A stretch of 64,000 nucleotides of DNA. Origin: Ralstonia mannitolilytica. GTDB lineage: Bacteria; Pseudomonadota; Gammaproteobacteria; Burkholderiales; Burkholderiaceae. The stretch spans positions 1-64,000 of the forward strand of contig NZ_CAJPVG010000003.1 of assembly GCF_905397375.1 (NCBI RefSeq). Direction: 5' to 3'. How positions within the stretch are numbered: the stretch's first letter is position 1; each line of letters opens with the position of its first letter. The notes under the pieces were generated by a model, which had not been told where the DNA came from, made no database searches, and saw nothing but the letters and a program-made list of their open reading frames with translations. Positions 16,872-24,957 of the stretch are shown one piece after another. A program made the translations under genes and the position numbers.

Positions 16872-19421
16872 CTACAGCGGATTCAGCGGCAGGATGATTT
16901 TAAACGTACAGCCGATGCCGTCGGCGTTGTTTTCCACCCAGAGCCGGCCGAGATGGGATTCTATGATGGACCGGCAGATGTTGAGCCCCATCCCCATGCC
17001 GTCGGATTTGGTACTGAAGAACGGTTCGAACAGCCGTTCCTTGGTGCTGTCGTCCACGCCCGGGCCCTGGTCGATGACCTCGATCAGCACGGAGTTTTCC
17101 GGGTCGTCGATCAGGTTGGCGTGCAGGCGCAGCACGCTCGCGGCGCGCAGGCGCGGATGCGCCGCCATGGCTTCGGCGGCGTTCTTGAGCAGATTGACGA
17201 GCACCTGCTCGATCAGCACCGGGTCGACATACAGCGGCGGCAGGTCGGCCGGCAGGCGCGTGAGGATCGTGATGCCACGCCGTGTGGCTTCGAGTTCGGC
17301 CAGGCCGACGGCATCGGCCACGATCTCGCGCAGGTCGGCTTCGCGCCGCTGCGGCTGGCTGCGCTTCACGAACCCGCGGATGCGCTGGATGATGGTGCCC
17401 GCGCGCACGGCCTGCGCGGACGTCTTCTCCAGCACCGGAATCAGCTCTTCGGCGGTGCTGCGCCCGCTCTTGAGGCGGCCGACGGCGCCCATGCAGTAGT
17501 TGTTGATGGCGGCCAGCGGCTGGTTCAGTTCGTGGGCGAGCGACGAGGCCATCTCGCCCATGGTCGTCAGGCGGCTGGTGAACTGCAGGCGCTCCTCGTG
17601 CTGGCGCGTCATCTCTTCGGCGGCCTTGCGCACGGTGATGTCGGTGGCAATCTGCATCTGGGCGAGGTGGCCGTCTACCCACTGGATGTAGCGCCGGCGC
17701 ACCTCAAACCACTTCTGCATCGACGGCACGTAGATTTCGCGCGCGTCGGCGGCGTGCGGCGTCAGCTCGGACGCGGGCAGGCCGGCGTAGGCGTCCACCA
17801 GGTCCAGTGCATCGCTGGAGACGTCTTCCGTGCTGACGTCGTGCCCGGACAGCTGCAGGTGACCGAAGGCCTCCCAGCCAAACAGCTGGCGGTAATAGCG
17901 GTTGGCGAACAGCAGCTCCGCCTTGTCGGTGGACAGCACCGACACGGCGGCATCCAGGCTTTCCAGCACCGTGGTAAAGCGGTCATGCGCGGCGGCGAGG
18001 TCTTCACGTGCGCGCTTGGGTTCGGTGATGTCGGTAATGGAACTCATCCACCCCGTGTGCCGGCCGCGTGCGTCGATCAGCGGCGAAACGTACATCCGCG
18101 CATAGAAGCTCGTGCCGTCGCGGCGCATCATGCGCAGCTCCATCCCGTTGGCGGGCGCCTTGCCGCGCAGCGTCAGCTCGATGTGCTTCTGCATTTCGCC
18201 GATCTCATTCGGCGGCCAGTACGGAAACGGCGGCATGCGGCCGACCAGCTCTGCCTCGGTCCAGCCGATCATGCGGCAGAACGCCGGGTTCACGTAGGTG
18301 ATGCGGCCATTGAGATCGAGCGCGCGCATGCCGATCACCATGGAGTTTTCCATGGCGCGGCGGAACGACGTCTCCGCCAGCAGCGCCCGTTGCGCCTCGG
18401 AGCGCCGACTCGTGTGGCGCCACACGCTCCACAGGCTCCAGATGACGAAGCACGACAGCCCGGCCACCAACCACATCAGCATGTTATTGGGCAGGTTGGA
18501 CGGCGCCGGATACGCTTCGGCCCGCAGCGACAGCGAATGCCCCGGCGGATCGAGCAGCACTTCGTACGAGGCCGCGGCCTTCGGCACGGGCCGCAGCGAC
18601 GTGCTGGCGCGCACCACGTTGTTCTTGTCGACCAGCGAGAACCGGTAGCGGTCGGTCAGCTCGCCGGGCAGCAGTTGCGTGAGGATGCCGGTGACCGAAT
18701 ACATGGCGCCCACGGTGCCGAGGAACTCGTTGTCACGCACGATCGGCACTTCCATCAGCATGAAGCTCTCGCCGCGCTCGTTCTGGATTGGGCGCGAGTA
18801 CACGGCCCGCTGGGTCTCGCGCGCGGCATCGTAGGCGGACTGGATTTCGGGCTCGAGCGGGTGGTCGCGCGTCTCGCGCACCCGCCCGGCGAACTCGGAG
18901 TTGGACGGAAACGCCCAGCGCGGGCGCCGCGTGGCGTCCAGCCAGTTGATGAAGACGAGCTCGGGATTCTCGCGCAGCAGTTGCCGCGCGGCGTCGCGGT
19001 AGGCGCTCGGGTCGAGCTGCGCGGCGCCGATGTCACGCGCCAGCGCGGCCACCTGGTCCTGGTTGCTCTGCAGGGACAGCCGCACCTTCTGCTCGGCCCA
19101 GGCCGCGTCCCGGTAGAGGGCATCGCGCTGTTGCTGCACTTCGGTGGCGTGCAGCTGATACAGGATGAAGATCATCGCGCCGGCAAACAGGACGATCGCC
19201 ACCAGCGGGATGAACATGAACCAGTTCGTCGTCCATAGCCGGCCCAGCCGCGTCAGCCACAGGCGCCGCGGCACGTTCGGGCGCACGCCGTCTTCGGGGG
19301 GCAGTTCGGGCGCAGCGGCGGCCGGCGGCTCCGGTGCGGCCGAATCCTGCGAGGCGTGGGAGGGGGCAAGCATGATGGGCGGGCGAACGCCGGAACTCTG
19401 CGGAGGTAGGGAAGTGGGCAT
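16872..19421 (-). CDS. Membrane sensor histidine kinase with two PAS domains
   Basis: 849 residues from ATG 19421 (ATG 19373 is possible; neither has a clear RBS). A Pro/Ala-rich cytoplasmic head is followed by a transmembrane helix (FIPLVAIVLFAGAMIFILYQ), a periplasmic sensory loop of roughly 220 residues and a second helix (MWLVAGLSCFVIWSLWSVW). Two PAS domains follow, the first with a PAC-like EWMSSITDIT equivalent. The dimerisation domain has His-630 in LAHELNQPLAAINNY, and the HATPase has the N, G1 and G2 boxes (LLKNAAEAM, VIDQGPGVDD, GMGMGLNIC). It resembles FixL/DctB-class kinases. The signal is unknown. Confidence 0.88.
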   Translation of the reverse strand: MPTSLPPQSSGVRPPIMLAPSHASQDSAAPEPPAAAAPELPPEDGVRPNVPRRLWLTRLGRLWTTNWFMFIPLVAIVLFAGAMIFILYQLHATEVQQQRDALYRDAAWAEQKVRLSLQSNQDQVAALARDIGAAQLDPSAYRDAARQLLRENPELVFINWLDATRRPRWAFPSNSEFAGRVRETRDHPLEPEIQSAYDAARETQRAVYSRPIQNERGESFMLMEVPIVRDNEFLGTVGAMYSVTGILTQLLPGELTDRYRFSLVDKNNVVRASTSLRPVPKAAASYEVLLDPPGHSLSLRAEAYPAPSNLPNNMLMWLVAGLSCFVIWSLWSVWRHTSRRSEAQRALLAETSFRRAMENSMVIGMRALDLNGRITYVNPAFCRMIGWTEAELVGRMPPFPYWPPNEIGEMQKHIELTLRGKAPANGMELRMMRRDGTSFYARMYVSPLIDARGRHTGWMSSITDITEPKRAREDLAAAHDRFTTVLESLDAAVSVLSTDKAELLFANRYYRQLFGWEAFGHLQLSGHDVSTEDVSSDALDLVDAYAGLPASELTPHAADAREIYVPSMQKWFEVRRRYIQWVDGHLAQMQIATDITVRKAAEEMTRQHEERLQFTSRLTTMGEMASSLAHELNQPLAAINNYCMGAVGRLKSGRSTAEELIPVLEKTSAQAVRAGTIIQRIRGFVKRSQPQRREADLREIVADAVGLAELEATRRGITILTRLPADLPPLYVDPVLIEQVLVNLLKNAAEAMAAHPRLRAASVLRLHANLIDDPENSVLIEVIDQGPGVDDSTKERLFEPFFSTKSDGMGMGLNICRSIIESHLGRLWVENNADGIGCTFKIILPLNPL

Positions 19422-19602
19422 CTGTGCAACTGCGCAAAACCAAGTGTAACGGCAATTAGCGTGCTGGTCGCTTGGGGAAACCGCTTGGTGAGATGCGCGC
19501 AGCATGCGGCAAATGCTGCGATGCAATGTCAAAACTGCTTTGTTCTGCACTGCGGCAATATTCCGCATTATAAAAAACCATATCGCAATTTGAAAATTCC
19601 GC

Positions 19603-19632
19603 TTGTGCTGGCTTTGGGGGTACCCATAGAAT
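19603..19632 (+). promoter_or_regulatory. Candidate promoter upstream of aceE
   Basis: TAGAAT (19627-19632) is a good -10. The -35 position 18 bases upstream holds TTGTGC (19603-19608), a poor match, so activation may be needed. The surrounding 19500-19620 is notably AT-rich for this window. It also holds TGCGGCAATATTCCGCA (19551-19567), a short dyad, and TGCGATGCA (19517-19525), discussed in the findings. The aceE leader would be about 100 bases. Confidence 0.4.
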
Positions 19633-19736
19633 CAGCGCAAAAGTCGGGGCGGCCCGTGTGCGCGTGCGAACGTGTGTGCCGGCGGGGCGCCTCTCAAGAG
19701 ACGCATCAAACGTTACTGCTACCCAAGGAGACCGCC

Positions 19737-22427
19737 ATGTCGGCCGTACCAGAGCAAGTCCTGGGCGCCACGCGCGCCAGCGACGTCGATCCCCAGGAAA
19801 CCAAGGAATGGCTGGAGGCGCTGCAAGGCGTCATCGGCGCAGAAGGCCCGCAGCGCGCGGCGTTCCTCCTCGACAAGCAGATCGAGTACGCCCGCATCAA
19901 CGGCGTGACCTCGCCGCTGCACGCAGAAACTCCCTACATCAATACGATTCCGGTCGAAAACCAGGAGCGCATTCCGGGCGACCAGGAAATCGAACACCGC
20001 ATCCGCTCGTACACGCGCTGGAATGCCATGGCGATGGTGCTGCGCGCGAACAAGGACACCAACGTCGGCGGCCATATCTCGTCGTTCGCCTCCGCTGCCA
20101 CGCTGTATGACGTCGGCTACAACCACTTCTGGCACGCCCCGTCGGACAAGCACGGCGGCGACATGGTCTTCGTGCAGGGGCACTCGGCGCCGGGCGTGTA
20201 CTCGCGCGCGTTCCTGCTGGGCCGCCTGACCGAAGAGCAGCTCGACAACTTCCGCCAGGAAGTGGATGGCAAGGGCATCTCGTCGTATCCGCACCCGTGG
20301 CTGATGCCGGATTTCTGGCAATTCCCGACCGTGTCGATGGGCCTGGGCCCGATCATGGCGATCTACCAGGCGCGCTTTACCAAGTACCTGGCCAGCCGCG
20401 GCCTGATCCAGAACTGGGAAAACCGCAAGGTCTGGGCGTTCCTGGGCGACGGTGAAACCGACGAGCCGGAATCGCTCGGCGCGATCGGCATGGCCGGCCG
20501 TGAAAAGCTGGACAACCTCGTCTTCGTGATCAACTGCAACCTGCAGCGCCTGGACGGCCCGGTGCGCGGCAACGGCAAGATCATCCAGGAGCTCGAGAGC
20601 GAATTCCGCGGCGCCGGCTGGAACGTGATCAAGGTGATCTGGGGCAGCCGGTGGGATCAGCTGCTGGCGCGCGACACCAAGGGCCTGCTCATGCAGCGCA
20701 TGATGGAATGCGTCGACGGCGAATACCAGACCTTCAAGTCGAAGAACGGCGCCTACGTGCGCGAGCATTTCTTCAACACGCCGGAGCTCAAGGCCATGGT
20801 GGCCGACTGGTCCGATGACGACATCTGGGCGCTGAATCGGGGCGGCCATGATCCGCACAAGATCTATGCGGCGTTCAAGGCGGCAACCGACCACAAGGGT
20901 CAGCCGACCGTCATCCTCGCCAAGACCATCAAGGGCTACGGCATGGGCGAAGCCGGTGAAGCGATGAACATCGCCCACCAGCAGAAGAAGATGCCGGTGG
21001 AGGCAATCCGCAAGCTGCGCGACCGCTTCAACATTCCGGTGCCCGACGACCAGCTCGAGCACGTCCCGTACGTCAAGTTCGAAGAGGGCTCGAAGGAGCT
21101 CGAATACATGCGCAAGGCGCGCATGGATCTGGGCGGCTATCTGCCCGCGCGTCGCCAGAAGGCTGACCCGCTGCAGATCCCGGCCCTGTCGGCGTTCGAT
21201 GCGCTGCTCAAGGCCACGGGCGAAGGCCGCGAAGTCTCCACGACGATGGCCTTCGTGCGCATTCTGAACATCCTGCTCAAGGACAAGAACATCGGCAAGC
21301 ACGTCGTGCCCATCGTGCCGGATGAGTCGCGCACGTTCGGCATGGAAGGCCTGTTCCGCCAGGTCGGCATCTGGAACCAGGAAGGCCAGAAGTACGTGCC
21401 GCAGGATCACGACCAGTTGATGTTCTACAAGGAATCGCAGACGGGTCAGGTGCTGCAGGAAGGCATCAACGAAGCCGGTGCCATGTGCGACTGGATCGCG
21501 GCCGCCACGTCGTATTCGACGCATGGCGTGGCGATGATCCCGTTCTACATCTACTACTCGATGTTCGGCATCCAGCGCATCGGCGACCTGTGCTGGGCCG
21601 CCGGCGACATGCGCTCGCGCGGCTTCCTGCTGGGCGGCACCTCGGGCCGCACGACGCTCAACGGCGAAGGCCTGCAGCACGAGGATGGTCACTCGCACGT
21701 GTACCACGCTGCCATCCCGAACTGCATCTCGTATGACCCGACGTTCCAGTACGAACTGGCGGTCATCGTGCAGGACGGCCTGCGCCGCATGTATGTCGAG
21801 CAGGAAGACGTCTACTACTACCTGACGGTGATGAACGAGAACTACGAGCACCCCGAAATGCCGGCGGGTGCCGAGGCCGACATCATCAAGGGCATGTATC
21901 TGTTCAAGAAGGGCGTCGAGAACAGCAACGCACCGCGCGTGCAGCTGCTGGGCTCGGGCACGATCTTCCGCGAGGTGATTGCCGCGGCTGAACTGCTCAA
22001 GAAGGATTGGGGCGTCGAGTCGGACCTGTGGGGCTGCCCGAGCTTTACCGAGCTGGCCCGCGAAGGCAACGCCACCGCCCGCTGGAACCTGCTGCACCCG
22101 ACCGAAACGCCGCGCGAGTCGCACGTCGAGAAGATGCTCAAAGGCGTGCGCGGCCCGGTCATCGCTTCGACCGACTACGTCCGCACCTTCGCCGAGCAGA
22201 TCCGCGCCTTCGTGCCGCGCCGCTACGTGGTGCTGGGCACCGACGGCTTCGGCCGCTCGGATACCCGCGAGAAGCTGCGCCACTTCTTCGAGGTGGACCG
22301 CTACTGGGTGACGGTCGCGTCGCTCAAGGCGCTCGCCGATGAGGGCGTGCTGCCGCGCGAAAAGGTGGCCGAGGCACTGAAGAAGTACAACCTCGACCCG
22401 AACAAGCCCAACCCGATGACCGTATAA
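19737..22427 (+). CDS. aceE: Pyruvate dehydrogenase E1 component (homodimeric type)
   Basis: 896 residues. It decarboxylates pyruvate with thiamine diphosphate and transfers the acetyl group to the E2 lipoyl arm, feeding acetyl-CoA to the TCA cycle and PHA synthesis. The ThDP motif is clear: GDGETDEPES, then NLVFVINCNLQRLDGPVRGN. YYSMFGIQRIGDL and GGTSGRTTLNGEGLQHEDGH are strongly conserved with E. coli AceE. Length is typical (about 890). ATG 19737 has AAGGAG 7 bases upstream; the frame extends further upstream without a site. First gene of aceE-aceF-bph-lpdA. Confidence 0.96.
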   Translation: MSAVPEQVLGATRASDVDPQETKEWLEALQGVIGAEGPQRAAFLLDKQIEYARINGVTSPLHAETPYINTIPVENQERIPGDQEIEHRIRSYTRWNAMAMVLRANKDTNVGGHISSFASAATLYDVGYNHFWHAPSDKHGGDMVFVQGHSAPGVYSRAFLLGRLTEEQLDNFRQEVDGKGISSYPHPWLMPDFWQFPTVSMGLGPIMAIYQARFTKYLASRGLIQNWENRKVWAFLGDGETDEPESLGAIGMAGREKLDNLVFVINCNLQRLDGPVRGNGKIIQELESEFRGAGWNVIKVIWGSRWDQLLARDTKGLLMQRMMECVDGEYQTFKSKNGAYVREHFFNTPELKAMVADWSDDDIWALNRGGHDPHKIYAAFKAATDHKGQPTVILAKTIKGYGMGEAGEAMNIAHQQKKMPVEAIRKLRDRFNIPVPDDQLEHVPYVKFEEGSKELEYMRKARMDLGGYLPARRQKADPLQIPALSAFDALLKATGEGREVSTTMAFVRILNILLKDKNIGKHVVPIVPDESRTFGMEGLFRQVGIWNQEGQKYVPQDHDQLMFYKESQTGQVLQEGINEAGAMCDWIAAATSYSTHGVAMIPFYIYYSMFGIQRIGDLCWAAGDMRSRGFLLGGTSGRTTLNGEGLQHEDGHSHVYHAAIPNCISYDPTFQYELAVIVQDGLRRMYVEQEDVYYYLTVMNENYEHPEMPAGAEADIIKGMYLFKKGVENSNAPRVQLLGSGTIFREVIAAAELLKKDWGVESDLWGCPSFTELAREGNATARWNLLHPTETPRESHVEKMLKGVRGPVIASTDYVRTFAEQIRAFVPRRYVVLGTDGFGRSDTREKLRHFFEVDRYWVTVASLKALADEGVLPREKVAEALKKYNLDPNKPNPMTV

Positions 22428-22579
22428 CGGAGCCGCCGGGCGCGCTGGTTGCGCCCCGGCCGGGCACTGCCCTGGCAGGCTCCCGCGACGTGCATTTGCC
22501 TGCACGATGCGGTAGCCTGCGGGGCAATGTGTGCTCGCCCGCCGGACGCGCCCGCCGCCAGACCTCTGGAGACAGAAGA

Positions 22580-24235
22580 ATGAGTCAAGTCGTAGAAATC
22601 AAGGTGCCGGACATCGGCGACTACAAGGATGTCCCGGTGATCGAAGTGCTGGTCAAGGCGGGCGATACCGTCAATGCCGAGGACTCCCTCGTTACGCTGG
22701 AATCGGACAAGGCGACCATGGACGTGCCGTCGCCGAAGAGCGGCGTCGTCAAGGAAGTGAAGGTCAAGGTGGGCGACACCGTGTCGGAAGGCTCGCTCGT
22801 GCTGCTGCTCGAGGAGCAGGGCGCGGCTGCGGCTCCGGCACCCGCACCCCAAGCTGCACCGGCTGCTGCTACACCGGCGCCTGCCCCTGCTGCGCAAGCT
22901 CCGGCTCCGGCGCCGGCCGCAGCGGGCGGCGGCACGATCGAGGTGAAGGTCCCGGACATCGGCGACTACAAGGACGTGCCGGTCATCGAGATCAGCGTGA
23001 AGGTGGGCGACAAGGTGGAAGCCGAGCAGTCGCTGATCACGCTCGAATCGGACAAGGCGACGATGGATGTGCCGTCGCCGGCCGCCGGTACAGTGAAGGA
23101 CATCCGCGTGAAGGTCGGTGACGCCGTGTCGGAAGGGACACTGATCGTCGTGCTGGAAGGCGCGGGCGGCGCTGCGGCCGCTGCCCCGGCCCCGGCACAA
23201 GCGCCTGCACCGGCTGCGGCTGCGCCGAGCCTGGCCCCTGCGGCCGCGCCCGCTGCTCCGGCTGCCGCGCCGGCCACGTACACCGCTGACACCGTCGGTA
23301 CGGTGGGCAAGGCTGCCCACGCCAGCCCCTCGGTGCGCAAGTATGCGCGTGAGCTTGGCGTGGACGTCAACCTCGTCGGCGGCACCGGCCCGAAGGGCCG
23401 CATCACCCAGGAAGACGTGCAGCGCTACGTCAAGAGTGTGATGAGCGGCCAGGCAGCTGCCCCGGGCAAGGCTGCGGCGGCCGCACCGGCTGGCGGCGGC
23501 GAACTGAACCTGCTGCCGTGGCCGAAGGTGGATTTCACGAAGTTCGGCCCAGTCGATCCGAAGCCGCTGTCGCGCATCAAGAAGATCTCGGGCGCGAACC
23601 TGCATCGCAACTGGGTCATGATCCCGCACGTCACCAACAACGACGAAGCGGACATCACCGATCTGGAAGCGCTGCGCGTGCAGCTGAACAAGGAAAACGA
23701 AAAGGCCGGCGTGAAGTTCACGATGCTGGCGTTCGTGATCAAGGCAGTCGTTTCGGCGCTGAAGAAATTCCCGACCTTCAACGCCAGCCTGGACGGCGAC
23801 AACCTCGTCTTCAAGCAGTACTACCACATCGGGTTTGCGGCGGACACGCCCAACGGTCTGGTCGTGCCGGTGATCCGCGATGCGGACAAGAAGGGCCTCA
23901 TCGACATCGCCAAGGAGATGGCCGAGCTGTCGAAGGCCGCGCGTGAAGGCAAGCTCAAGCCGGACCAGATGCAGGGCGGCTGCTTCTCGATCTCGTCGCT
24001 GGGCGGCATTGGCGGTACGCATTTCACGCCGATCATCAACGCGCCGGAAGTGGCCATCCTCGGCCTGTCGCGCGGCTACCAGAAGCCGGTGTGGGACGGC
24101 AAGCAGTTCGTGCCGCGCCTGACGTTGCCGCTGTCGCTGTCGTACGATCACCGCGTGATCGACGGCGCGGAGGCCGCACGCTTCAACGCGTACCTGGCGA
24201 GCGTGCTGGCGGACTTCCGCCGCGTCAGCCTGTAA
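22580..24235 (+). CDS. aceF: Pyruvate dehydrogenase E2 component, dihydrolipoamide acetyltransferase
   Basis: 551 residues. There are two N-terminal lipoyl domains with the lipoylated Lys at 44 and 159 (both in LESDKATMDVPS). Ala/Pro-rich flexible linkers separate the domains. A peripheral E1/E3-binding domain begins about residue 240 (ASPSVRKYARELGV). The C-terminal catalytic domain ends with SYDHRVIDGAEAARF, holding the catalytic His. It forms the PDH core and passes acetyl groups to CoA. ATG 22580 follows a GGAGA-type site, 152 bases after aceE. Confidence 0.95.
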   Translation: MSQVVEIKVPDIGDYKDVPVIEVLVKAGDTVNAEDSLVTLESDKATMDVPSPKSGVVKEVKVKVGDTVSEGSLVLLLEEQGAAAAPAPAPQAAPAAATPAPAPAAQAPAPAPAAAGGGTIEVKVPDIGDYKDVPVIEISVKVGDKVEAEQSLITLESDKATMDVPSPAAGTVKDIRVKVGDAVSEGTLIVVLEGAGGAAAAAPAPAQAPAPAAAAPSLAPAAAPAAPAAAPATYTADTVGTVGKAAHASPSVRKYARELGVDVNLVGGTGPKGRITQEDVQRYVKSVMSGQAAAPGKAAAAAPAGGGELNLLPWPKVDFTKFGPVDPKPLSRIKKISGANLHRNWVMIPHVTNNDEADITDLEALRVQLNKENEKAGVKFTMLAFVIKAVVSALKKFPTFNASLDGDNLVFKQYYHIGFAADTPNGLVVPVIRDADKKGLIDIAKEMAELSKAAREGKLKPDQMQGGCFSISSLGGIGGTHFTPIINAPEVAILGLSRGYQKPVWDGKQFVPRLTLPLSLSYDHRVIDGAEAARFNAYLASVLADFRRVSL

Positions 24236-24248
24236 GCCCGGGCGGGTT

Positions 24249-24282
24249 CGGCACGCATCTGGCTTCGGGCCTGTGCGTGCCG
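24249..24282. repeat. Inverted repeat between aceF and the proteasome-like gene
   Basis: CGGCACGCA (24249-24257) and TGCGTGCCG (24274-24282) can pair around a 16-base loop, 14 bases after the aceF stop. There is no T-run. In the mRNA it could stabilise the upstream aceEF message or lower expression of the downstream genes. Confidence 0.5.
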
Positions 24283-24328
24283 ACCCACATGGGCTTGCGG
24301 CGGTCGGCGAACTTCTCGCGAGGGCGAC

Positions 24329-24901
24329 ATGACGACGTGCGTGGTGGTCAAGAAAGACGGCGAAGTGGCGATTGCAGCCGATTCCCTGGTGACGTTTGGC
24401 GATACCCGCCTGGCGCGCGGCTACGAGCAGAACCAGAAGATCTTTCAGGTGGGCGATTCGTTGATCGCGCTGGCGGGCACGACGGCCCACTTTCCGGTCA
24501 TGCGCAGCCTGCTCACGGGCCTGGCCGATGAGTGTCGCCTCGGCTCGCGCGACGACGTCTTCCGAACCTTCCTCAAGGTGCACGAAAAGCTGAAGGACGA
24601 GTACTTCGTCAACACCAAGGAAGACGACGACGACCCGTATGAGTCGTCGCAGATCACGTGCCTGATCGCCAACCCGACCGGCATCTACGGCGTCTATTCG
24701 TACCGCGAGGTGTTTTCGTTCGACCGCTTCTGGGGCATCGGCTCGGGGCGCAATTTCGCGCTGGGCGCCATGTCGGCGGTGTTCGATCTGCCCGGCAAGA
24801 GCGCCGCAGATATTGCGCAGGCCGGCGTGTCGGCGGGCGTGGAGTTCGACAAGAGTTCGGGTGGCCCGATCGAGGTGCACACGGTACGTCTGCAGGATTG
24901 A
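24329..24901 (+). CDS. Betaproteobacterial proteasome homologue (BPH-type Ntn-hydrolase)
   Basis: 190 residues, related to HslV/proteasome beta subunits. After Met removal the chain starts TTCVVVKKDGEVAIAADS. Thr-1 would be the nucleophile, and Asp-17 (AADS) matches the position in HslV (TT......IAGD). The Lys equivalent to HslV Lys-33 is probably in NQKIFQ, a few residues shifted. GIGSGRNFALGAM corresponds to the family's GSGG-type active-site loop. BPH proteins are described in betaproteobacteria as self-compartmentalising rings without a known ATPase partner. It lies between aceF and lpdA in the same direction. Substrate is unknown. No hslU or other unfoldase is nearby. Confidence 0.82.
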   Translation: MTTCVVVKKDGEVAIAADSLVTFGDTRLARGYEQNQKIFQVGDSLIALAGTTAHFPVMRSLLTGLADECRLGSRDDVFRTFLKVHEKLKDEYFVNTKEDDDDPYESSQITCLIANPTGIYGVYSYREVFSFDRFWGIGSGRNFALGAMSAVFDLPGKSAADIAQAGVSAGVEFDKSSGGPIEVHTVRLQD

Positions 24902-24957
24902 AAGCGTCGGCGGCCAGGGCAATGCCCGCAGCCGACGACAAGAACAAGGAGTCAGGA

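Noticed and set aside
22301..24922. 873-codon open frame on the minus strand across aceF and bph
   Set aside because: Antisense to clearly identified lipoyl and catalytic domains; low-complexity Arg/Gly/Ser sequence from the Ala/Pro linkers.
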